A DNA stretch of 64,000 bases from Ardenticatenales bacterium (GTDB lineage: Bacteria; Chloroflexota; Anaerolineae; Epilineales; Epilineaceae): NCBI GenBank assembly GCA_020853525.1, contig JADYYS010000046.1, positions 62,001-126,000 on the forward strand, in the 5' to 3' direction. The position numbers and the translations under genes are program-made. This document shows positions 16,991-23,591 of the stretch, one piece after another (positions within the stretch are counted from its first letter, which is position 1; each line of letters starts with the position of its first letter). The notes under the pieces were generated by a model. It did not search any database, was not told the origin of the DNA, and was given only the letters and a program-made list of their open reading frames with translations.

Positions 16991-18547
16991 ATGATGCCGA
17001 CCGTGCCCGCACCGTGGTCGATCGAACGAAGCGCCGCCTGGCTCGTGCGCGGCATCGGCCTCGTGTATGCCGTCGCCGGCGCATCGCTGTGGGGCCAGAT
17101 CATCGGCCTCGTCGGCGCGCGCGGCATCCTGCCGATCGCCCAGCGGGCGGGCGATGCAACGGCGTCGTTCGGCGCGTGGTGGGCGCAGCCGTCGCTGCTG
17201 TGGCTTTGGCCGACGGACGGGGCGCTGCACACGGCGTGTGCGGCGGTCGTCATGGCGGGCGTTGCGCTCGCGCTGGCGCCGGGGCATCGGCCGCGGGCCG
17301 CCGGTCGAGCGGGCGCGCGACGCTGGACGCCGGCGTGGGCGTCGACCGCCGCCGCGGTCGTCGCCTGGGCGGGCTACCTGTCGCTCGTCGGCGTGGGCGA
17401 CGTGTTCCTCGGCTACCAGTGGGACGGACTGCTGTGCGAGGCCGGGTTCCTGACGATCTGGGTCTCCGCCGCCCTGGGTCGAGACGCGCGCGCGATAGCC
17501 GCCGGCAGCGGTGCCGGCGGCTCGACCCGCCGGATGATCTGGCTCTGCCGCCTCCTCGTCGCCCGCCTGATGTTCGCCAGCGGCCTCGTCAAGCTGCGGG
17601 GCGACGTCGTCTGGCGCGACCTCTCGGCGCTGTCGTTCCACTTCATGACGCAGCCGCTGCCGACGCGCGCGGCGTGGTATGCCCACCATCTGCCGCCGGG
17701 CGTGCTGCGGGCGATGACGGCCGGCGCGCTGGCGATCGAGCTCGGCGCACCGCTGCTCGTCTTCGGCCCGCGGCGGGCGCGTCGCACCGCGGCGTGGCTG
17801 TTCATCGCGCTGCAGCTGGCGATCGGGCTCACCGGCAACTACGGCTTCTTCAACGTGCTGACGGCGGTGCTGTGCCTGTCACTGTTGGGCGATGCGGCCC
17901 CGGCGCAAGCCACGGCCGACGTCGCGCCGACCGTGGCGCCGACCGTGGCGCCGACCGTGGCGACGACATGGACCGCCCGCATCGGCCGCGCCCTCCAGAC
18001 CGCCGTCGTCATCATCGTCCTCTGGCTGACGATCACCCCGCTCGCCCTCGCCGCCGGCTGGCGGCCGTCGTCGCCCGCCGCTGCGCCCGTCGTGGCGCCG
18101 TTCGTCGTGCTCGCCCCGTGGCGGATCGTGAACCCGTACGGCCTGTTCGCCGACATGACGACGGTGCGGCCGGAGATCGTTCTCGAGGGCACGCTCGACG
18201 GGCGGACGTGGCGGCCGTTCCCTTTGCGTTGGCTGCCGAGCGACGTGCACCGGGCGCCGCGCCTGGCCGGGCCGCACATGCCCCGATTGGACTGGCAGCT
18301 CTGGTTCGCCGCGTTGGAGGTGCGTGCAGGCGGCGAGGCGCCGGGCTGGCTCGGACGGTTCCTCGAGGCGCTGAAGCGGGGCGACCCGTCCGTCGTCGCC
18401 CTCGTGGCGGCCGATCCGTTCCACGGCCATCGGCCGATGGCGGTGCGCGCCGTCCTCGTCGACGACCGGTTCAGCGACGCGGCGACGCGGCGGCGGACGG
18501 GTGCATGGTGGGTCCGGAGCGGCGGACGGGTGGTGGCGGAGCGTTAA
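16991..18547 (+). CDS. lipase maturation factor family membrane protein, 518 aa
   Basis: A polytopic membrane protein with the diagnostic motifs of the LMF1 family: QWDGLLCEAGFLTIW (about 143-157), LMFASGLVKLRG (about 190), then a stretch with TQPLPTRAAWYAHHLPPG (about 218-236), and IELGAPLLVFGPRRAR. In animals LMF1 helps lipases fold in the ER; the role of bacterial members is unknown. A 12-nt tandem repeat encodes VAPT repeats near residue 315. The C-terminal third is a soluble domain beginning near FVVLAPWRIVNPYGLFADM. ATG 16991 (or 16994) has no clear ribosome binding site. It is divergent from the oxidase operon. Confidence 0.82.
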   Translation: MMPTVPAPWSIERSAAWLVRGIGLVYAVAGASLWGQIIGLVGARGILPIAQRAGDATASFGAWWAQPSLLWLWPTDGALHTACAAVVMAGVALALAPGHRPRAAGRAGARRWTPAWASTAAAVVAWAGYLSLVGVGDVFLGYQWDGLLCEAGFLTIWVSAALGRDARAIAAGSGAGGSTRRMIWLCRLLVARLMFASGLVKLRGDVVWRDLSALSFHFMTQPLPTRAAWYAHHLPPGVLRAMTAGALAIELGAPLLVFGPRRARRTAAWLFIALQLAIGLTGNYGFFNVLTAVLCLSLLGDAAPAQATADVAPTVAPTVAPTVATTWTARIGRALQTAVVIIVLWLTITPLALAAGWRPSSPAAAPVVAPFVVLAPWRIVNPYGLFADMTTVRPEIVLEGTLDGRTWRPFPLRWLPSDVHRAPRLAGPHMPRLDWQLWFAALEVRAGGEAPGWLGRFLEALKRGDPSVVALVAADPFHGHRPMAVRAVLVDDRFSDAATRRRTGAWWVRSGGRVVAER

Positions 18548-18552
18548 CGGGC

Positions 18553-18585
18553 GCGGCCGGCGGGGCAGTTCGCCGCGCCGGCCGC
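18553..18585. terminator. hairpin between convergent genes
   Basis: GCGGCCGGCG (18553-18562) pairs perfectly with 18576-18585 across a 13-nt loop, directly after the lipase maturation factor gene and before the end of the opposite small gene. It probably terminates one or both transcripts. No strong T tract follows. Confidence 0.4.
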
Positions 18586-18637
18586 ATTCGGTCGGTAAGC
18601 CCACCGATCGGTGAGCCCACGATTTGATCCACCTACA

Positions 18638-18796
18638 TCAGCCGTTCGCCCCGCCGTCGATGACGAAGCTGAGCGGCGTCGGCACATCGATGCCGAGGGT
18701 GTGTGCGGTGTACAGGAGGGCGAAGGCCACCGCAAGGCCGAACATGAACGTCGCACCGATCAGCCACAATGCCCGCAGGCGCATCCCGAGTTCCAT
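18638..18796 (-). CDS. small single-pass membrane protein, 52 aa
   Basis: ATG 18796 is preceded by TGGAGG about 9 nt upstream. A short charged N-terminus (MELGMRLRAL) leads into one membrane helix (about residues 11-33) and a polar tail with Thr/Pro and Gly. No family is recognised. It stands alone between a convergent gene and the MOSC gene upstream on the same strand, 134 nt away. The gap contains GACAC...GTGTC, a 5-bp hairpin, but no clear promoter. Confidence 0.55.
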   Translation of the reverse strand: MELGMRLRALWLIGATFMFGLAVAFALLYTAHTLGIDVPTPLSFVIDGGANG

Positions 18797-18930
18797 CGTC
18801 CAAACCTCCAAGCCGAAAAGGGGAAAAGCGTCGAATCGAACCGCAAGAGACACAACTTCCGTGTCTTCGTGGAACAAGACGCCGTGGGCGGCGAGGAGGT
18901 ACGCGGGATTCGGGCATTCTTACCAAACGC

Positions 18931-19404
18931 TTACCTTTCGCTGACGGGCGTCTCGACCCAGCCGACCGGATCGCCCACGCTGAGCGTGCCGCTGTCCAGG
19001 ACTTCGCCGAACGCACCGGCGCGCCAGTCCGGGTCGAGCGCCCGGCGGAGCCCGCTGTGCATCTCGTCCATCAGGGCGCACGGGCGGGTCTCGCCGTGGA
19101 TCCGGACGCGGATGCCGCCGATCGCAAGCACCCGCCCATTGCTGTGCGCCAGATCGACGCCGCGCACGAGCAGGTTCGCCCGGCGTGCCGATGGGTCGAT
19201 GGGGGCGCCGAGGTCATCCGTCACGGCGTCCCAGGCCGCGCGGGAGATGATCGTTACCTGGCGCCGGCCGCCCTGGTCGGCATTGCCGGCCAGGCCGACC
19301 CCGGCGATCGCCTCGGCGGCGGCAGCCGGGTCCATCTTGCCGCCGGCCGCGCGCTTGATCCAGATCGCTTCGAGCGTCGGCGGCATGGGTCGACCTTCTG
19401 TCAT
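18931..19404 (-). CDS. MOSC domain protein, 157 aa
   Basis: A stand-alone MOSC domain: LEAIWIKRAAGG at the N-terminus, the VGLAGNADQGGRRQVTI strand, NLLVRGVDL, and the conserved cysteine C109 in ETRPCALMDEMHSG. MOSC proteins carry sulfur or bind molybdenum cofactor, and stand-alone members have been linked to metal-sulfur cluster or molybdenum chemistry. The start is ATG 19404, with GGGAG 9 nt upstream. Just upstream lies copy 1 of a MITE-like element, which ends 38 nt before this start. Confidence 0.88.
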   Translation of the reverse strand: MTEGRPMPPTLEAIWIKRAAGGKMDPAAAAEAIAGVGLAGNADQGGRRQVTIISRAAWDAVTDDLGAPIDPSARRANLLVRGVDLAHSNGRVLAIGGIRVRIHGETRPCALMDEMHSGLRRALDPDWRAGAFGEVLDSGTLSVGDPVGWVETPVSER

Positions 19405-19442
19405 CGTTCGGACTCCCTTTGTCGGCGTTGCGCGCGTCGATT

Positions 19443-19645
19443 CTAGTGCGTGTCTGCAAACGGTGGCCACGGATAAGACCGGCGGCTGAAGCCGGCCGGC
19501 TGATGGCCTTCGGCCATTGCGCCCGCCTTCGCGGGCGCTTCAAACCTCGGGGTGCCCGCGAAGGCGGGCACCATGGCGACCCGCCAGGGGCGCCTCCAGC
19601 CGGCCAGCTTTAGCTGCCGGAGCTGGGTTTGCAGACACGCCCTAG
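19443..19645. mobile_element. MITE-like inverted-repeat element, copy 1 (203 bp)
   Basis: The element is flanked by CTAG on both sides. Its ends are inverted repeats (TGCGTGTCTGCAAAC at the left; the complement of GGCGTGTCTGCAAAC at the right). Inside are further nested inverted repeats, including two hairpins built on GCCCGCCTTCGCGGGC-like arms. A reverse-orientation copy of the same length is at 58136-58338, and a relative at 48907-49098. No open frame in it resembles a transposase, so it would depend on an enzyme encoded elsewhere. It fills the gap between the MOSC gene and the FAD oxidoreductase gene. Confidence 0.7.
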
Positions 19646-19716
19646 TGCCCCGCCACTGACGAATCTCCGGGTTCCCCACTCTGGTGGCAACTCCGAGCGT
19701 GCCCAGTGGCGCGGCG

Positions 19717-21072
19717 CTAGCCGCGGGTCGCCCGCGCGAGCCATGCCGCAGCACCGGGCACGGCGGCGGCGAGCCGCGCGGCGGGCTCGGCGGCGCGCGA
19801 CGAGAGGAGCACGGGCTGTAGCGCCCGCGCCAGGCGCATCCGACCGCCGAAAGCGCGCCGCCACGCGCCGTTCCATGCGGCGGCCAGGCGCGCGCGGTCG
19901 TCGTCGTCCAACCGCGATCCGGCGCCAGGCAAGGCGTGCGCGATGAGGTCGGCCAAGCGGACCGCGCCGCCCAGCGCCATCGCCTGCCCGTCGCCGGCCA
20001 GCGGGGCGATCATGCCGGCGGCGTCCCCGGCGAACAGCGCGAGCGCGTTGCCGCGATCTTTGAAGTGCAGCGAGACCTGCGCCACGGCATGCACGGTGTC
20101 GTCGGCCGGGGCGAGCCCCTGCAGGCGGGCGGCGAGGGCCGGGTTCGCCCGGCCGGCGGCGGCGAGGACGGTCGGCCAGGCCGCGTCGGCCAGCGGCGCG
20201 ATGAAGCGGCGGTGGAGGAGGAGGCAGGCGTTCACCGCGCCGGTCTCGATCGGCGCCAGCCCGCAGTAGCCGCCGTCGAAGACGTACAACTCGACCGAAC
20301 CGGCCAGTGCGGCGAAGTTCGCGCGGCCGACGTCGTCGTCCGTTGCCCGAAGGTGGCGCTTCAGGCCGAGGAACGGCGTTGTGCGGCGGAAGGTCGGGCG
20401 GTCGAGCGATCGGTCGAGGCGGTCGCGGCGGCCGTGGGCGCAGACGACGAGCGTGGCGCGCACCGTGCCGGCGATGCCGGAAGCGCCGGCACCGCCTCGA
20501 CCGATCGCTCGATCGCCGGGCGCGCGTGCGACCTCGACGATGCGCGTTCCGTCGGCCGCGGCGCGCACGGCCGTGGCCACCGTCCCCTCGCACACGCGGG
20601 CGCCGCACGCGCGGGCGTGGGCAGCGAGGGCGGTGTCGAGGGCGATGCGGCTGAGGCCCCATGCGGTGCCGGGCAGCGGGACGGCGAGCGCAAAGCCGCC
20701 GGGCGTCGTGAAGCGGGCGCGGGTCAGCGCGGGCGGGGCGAGGGCGGCGAGGTTGTCCCGGCAGCCGATCGTCCGGAGCGCCTCCTGGGCTTCCGGGCTC
20801 AGGAACTCGCCGCACAGCTTGTCGCGCGGGAAGCGATCGCGCTCCACGACGATGACGTGAAGGCCGTGCCGGGCCAGCAGGGCGGCCAGCGAAGATCCGG
20901 CCGGGCCGGCGCCGATGACGGCGACGTCGGCGGTGCGGTCCTCGACCGGTCGTGCCACGTCGTCCTCGGCGGCGCGAACCTCGTCCGCGCTCGAGACGCG
21001 GATGGCGTCATCACTGCGGACGACGTCGTCGACGCGCGCCCCGACGCCGGAGCGGATCGACGCCACGGTCAC
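19717..21072 (-). CDS. FAD-dependent oxidoreductase of the geranylgeranyl reductase/aromatic hydroxylase type, 451 aa
   Basis: The FAD-binding Rossmann motif is at residues 52-59 (VIGAGPAG), followed by RDRFPRDKLCGEFLSP, typical of geranylgeranyl reductase-like flavoproteins, and GDAAGMIAPLAGDGQAMAL for the FAD ribityl site. The first ~45 residues are a non-conserved Asp-rich leader. The GTG start at 21072 overlaps the stop of the methyltransferase gene by 4 nt (GTGA). As third gene after a type III polyketide synthase and a methyltransferase it matches SrsC of the Streptomyces griseus srs cluster, a flavoprotein hydroxylase that oxidises alkylresorcinols to quinones; function here is inferred from order and family. 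Confidence 0.82.
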   Translation of the reverse strand: MTVASIRSGVGARVDDVVRSDDAIRVSSADEVRAAEDDVARPVEDRTADVAVIGAGPAGSSLAALLARHGLHVIVVERDRFPRDKLCGEFLSPEAQEALRTIGCRDNLAALAPPALTRARFTTPGGFALAVPLPGTAWGLSRIALDTALAAHARACGARVCEGTVATAVRAAADGTRIVEVARAPGDRAIGRGGAGASGIAGTVRATLVVCAHGRRDRLDRSLDRPTFRRTTPFLGLKRHLRATDDDVGRANFAALAGSVELYVFDGGYCGLAPIETGAVNACLLLHRRFIAPLADAAWPTVLAAAGRANPALAARLQGLAPADDTVHAVAQVSLHFKDRGNALALFAGDAAGMIAPLAGDGQAMALGGAVRLADLIAHALPGAGSRLDDDDRARLAAAWNGAWRRAFGGRMRLARALQPVLLSSRAAEPAARLAAAVPGAAAWLARATRG

Positions 21073-21857
21073 CGCCCGGCCGTGTGCGCCGCCGTGCCCC
21101 GCTTGTCCGCGACGAGCTGCCAGCGGAACAGCGGCCACCACCGCAGGCGCGTGCGGTCCATCGGCCAGCCGGCGCGGGCGGCCAGCGCGCGCAGCTCGGC
21201 GCGGCGGAAGCCGCGCAGGACGCTCACCGGGCCGTCGTGCCGGATCATGCGGTTGCGAAAGGCGACGGCCGCGAGGGCGCGGAAGCCCCAGTAGGCCAGC
21301 GGGTGGCGGTGGAGATCGTTCACGACGACGCCGATCTCGGCGAGGGCGTACATCCTGGCGAGCGCCCGGACGGCATCCTCGTCGCGGAAGTGATGTAGGA
21401 CCATCGCGGCGTGTACGACGTCGAACCGGGCGCCGGGGGCGTCGGCGTCGATCGCGAGGAGGTCGGCCTGCACGGCGTTGAGCGACGGATGGGCGGCGCT
21501 GTGGCGCTGGGCGTACGCGACGGTGTGCGCGGCGAGGTCGATCGCCGTGACGTGCAGCACGGTGCCCCGCGCGGCGCAGGCCTCGATCAGGCGCCGCGGG
21601 GTGTCGGCGGCGCCGGTGCCGACGTCGAGCAGGCGGGCGGTCCGAGGGAGGACGGATGGATGGGGTGCCGCCAACCCGAGCAACCCAAGCACCCCCGCCA
21701 CGCTCGGCGCATACCCCCCGAGCAGCCGGTTGATCCGGGTCAGCTGCCGGAGCGCCGCCTCGAGCTCCGGCCCGCCGATGGACGGATCGTCCATCCACTC
21801 GTCGGCCGAGCTGCGGCAGGCGAAGCGGCCGGGGCGGAGGGCCGTCGGCGCCTTCAC
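21069..21857 (-). CDS. class I SAM-dependent methyltransferase, 262 aa
   Basis: AdoMet-binding motif I is RLLDVGTGAADTPRRL (about residues 75-90), with an acidic post-I strand (VTAIDLAAHTV) and motif IV-like FDVVHAAMVLHHF, where the LHHF signature is common in small-molecule methyltransferases. The GTG start at 21857 overlaps the stop of the polyketide synthase gene by 4 nt and the end overlaps the FAD gene by 4 nt, so the three are translated as a unit. It corresponds in position to SrsB, which methylates phenolic lipids. The C-terminus WRWWPLFRWQLVADKRG-like region is basic and may contact a membrane lipid. Confidence 0.85.
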   Translation of the reverse strand: MKAPTALRPGRFACRSSADEWMDDPSIGGPELEAALRQLTRINRLLGGYAPSVAGVLGLLGLAAPHPSVLPRTARLLDVGTGAADTPRRLIEACAARGTVLHVTAIDLAAHTVAYAQRHSAAHPSLNAVQADLLAIDADAPGARFDVVHAAMVLHHFRDEDAVRALARMYALAEIGVVVNDLHRHPLAYWGFRALAAVAFRNRMIRHDGPVSVLRGFRRAELRALAARAGWPMDRTRLRWWPLFRWQLVADKRGTAAHTAGR

Positions 21858-23149
21858 GTCGTGGCGCGCAGCACCGCGCCCTCGAGGCTGAGCCCGGGGC
21901 CGAAGCCGAGGGCGACGATGTCGCGGCCGACGCTGTCGCGGCCGACGCTGTCGCCGCCGACGGACCCGCGGCGAACCGGGGCGACGACCCCGTCGCGTTC
22001 GGCAGGCGAGCCGTCGCCTTCGGCCGCACCGCCGGTGCGCAGCCGATCGAGCTCGCGTTGCAGGACGAAGAAGATCGTCGCGCTGGACATGTTGCCGTAG
22101 TCCCGCAGCACGCCGTAGGCCGAGGCCAGGTCGGGCTCGTCGAGCTCGAGCGCCCGGCCGATGCCCTCGACGATCCGGCGGCCGCCCGGGTGGATCGCCC
22201 AGCCGGCGACGCGGTCGGGGCCGGTCCGGCCGCGGTCGAGGAGCGAACGGACGAACGGGTGGATCGCGCGGGCGAGCGTGTTCGGGACGGCGTCGGTCAA
22301 CGTCATGACGAAGCCGTGGTCGCCGATCCGCCAGCCCATCTGGTCGAGGCTGTCGTCGTGGACGGCGCTGCACGTGCCGAGGAGCGATGCATGCCCGCCC
22401 GGCCGCGCGCCGTCGGCCGCCCAGACGGCGGCGGACGCGCCGTCGGCGAACAGGCAGTTGGCGACGAGGGTTTCCGACGTGTCGTCGCGCTGGAAGTGCA
22501 GGCTGCAGAGCTCGACGCAGACCTGGAGGACGACGGCGTCCGCGTTCGAACGGACGATGTCGTCGGCCGTGCGGAGGCCGTTGAAGGCGGCATTGCAGCC
22601 CATGAAGCCGATGACCGTCCGCGCGACGGTCGGCTGCAAGCCGAGGCGGCGCAGGAGAAGCACGTCCGGGCCTGGCGAGAAGAACCCCGTGCACGTGCTG
22701 ATGACTAGGTGCGTCACGTCGCCGGGAGCGATCGACGCATCGGCCAGGGCACGCCGTGCGGCCTCGGCGCCGAGATCGACGCTGGCCTCGCGGAAGACGA
22801 CCATCCGCTCGGCCGTCGTCGGAAACGGATCGAGCGCCCAGTTGGCCGGAAAGAACGCGAACGCGGTCGGGTCGTCGCACGTGTAGTCGGCCAGGACGCT
22901 GTGGCGGCGGGCGATGCCGCTCTCGGCGTACAGGCGGCGGATCAGGCGGGCGCTGCGGGGGGGGCGGCCGCCGTTTGCTGCGCCGGTGACATCACCCGAC
23001 GATTCGCCGTCTTCCGCCGCGCCACGGCGCCGCTCCGCCGCGGCGGCGACGACGCGGGCCATGAACGCGCCGACGTCGGCCTGCGCGGCGCTGTGCGGGG
23101 GCGTGGCGGTGCCGAGGCCGTACAGCCGTGTGGTTACCCCCGTGCCCAT
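21854..23149 (-). CDS. type III polyketide synthase (chalcone/stilbene synthase family), 431 aa
   Basis: The catalytic triad of the thiolase-fold type III synthases is visible: C185 (GFMGCNAAFNGLR), H320 (WAIHPGGRRIVEG) and N353 (RDYGNMSSATIFF). The length is slightly above the usual 350-400 because of an Ala/Gly/Arg-rich insertion at about residues 37-68 and an Arg/Gly/Asp-rich tail. It should extend an acyl-CoA or acyl-ACP starter with malonyl-CoA to alkylpyrone or alkylresorcinol. ATG 23149 was chosen as the first residue of MGTGVTTRLYGLG; the upstream frame overlaps a palindrome. It is first in a three-gene cassette. Confidence 0.9.
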   Translation of the reverse strand: MGTGVTTRLYGLGTATPPHSAAQADVGAFMARVVAAAAERRRGAAEDGESSGDVTGAANGGRPPRSARLIRRLYAESGIARRHSVLADYTCDDPTAFAFFPANWALDPFPTTAERMVVFREASVDLGAEAARRALADASIAPGDVTHLVISTCTGFFSPGPDVLLLRRLGLQPTVARTVIGFMGCNAAFNGLRTADDIVRSNADAVVLQVCVELCSLHFQRDDTSETLVANCLFADGASAAVWAADGARPGGHASLLGTCSAVHDDSLDQMGWRIGDHGFVMTLTDAVPNTLARAIHPFVRSLLDRGRTGPDRVAGWAIHPGGRRIVEGIGRALELDEPDLASAYGVLRDYGNMSSATIFFVLQRELDRLRTGGAAEGDGSPAERDGVVAPVRRGSVGGDSVGRDSVGRDIVALGFGPGLSLEGAVLRATT

Positions 23150-23176
23150 CGGCCGTCCCCGCTCCCGGTTGTGTTG

Positions 23177-23242
23177 GGGCACGGCATGCCGTGCCCTCCG
23201 ACGATTTGCGTGATCCGTACGAGGGCACGGCATGCCGTGCCC
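23177..23242. repeat. two copies of a 20-nt perfect palindrome
   Basis: GGGCACGGCATGCCGTGCCC occurs at 23177-23196 and 23223-23242, with flanks (GTTGGGG and CCCCTAC) making the pair a larger inverted repeat. It belongs to the same style of GTAGGGGC-type palindromes seen at 1305, 26210 and 36286, with a different centre. It lies just upstream of the polyketide synthase start. Confidence 0.7.
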
Positions 23243-23250
23243 CTACACGG

Positions 23251-23538
23251 CGTCCGGGCGATGGCGCGGCGCAGGTCGTCGTCGGGCGTCCGGGCGACGG
23301 CGCGGCGCAGGACGTCGTCGGGCGTCCGGGCGATGGCGCGGCGCAGGACGTCGTCGGGCGTCCGGGCGATGGCGCGGCGCAGGACGTCGTCGGGCGTGTG
23401 GGTGATGGCGCGGCGCAGGTCGTCGTCGGGCGTCCAGGCGATGGCGCGGCGCAGGTCGTCGTCGGGCGTGTGGGTGATGGCGCGGCGCAGGTCGTCGTCG
23501 GGCGTCCGGGTGATGGCACGGCGCGGGTCGTCGTCGGG
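23251..23538. repeat. 36-bp minisatellite, eight full copies plus a partial ninth
   Basis: Eight units of 36 bp starting CGTCCGGGCGATGGCGCGGC follow each other without gaps; variant positions are mainly CCGGG/TGTGG, GAT/GAC and GGTCG/GGACG. The unit length is a multiple of three, so several frames stay open across it, but no frame has a start site or joins a known domain: the HerA-like gene stops at 23592 in another frame. I treat it as a non-coding tandem repeat between the HerA-like gene and the polyketide synthase gene. Confidence 0.8.
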
Positions 23539-23591
23539 CGTCCAAGCGGTGGCGCACGGAGCGGAAGCGTCGGGTGCGGTGGCGATGGCCG

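Noticed and set aside
23251-23538. CRISPR array
   Set aside because: The 36-bp units follow each other directly with no unique spacers, and no cas genes are present. It is a minisatellite.
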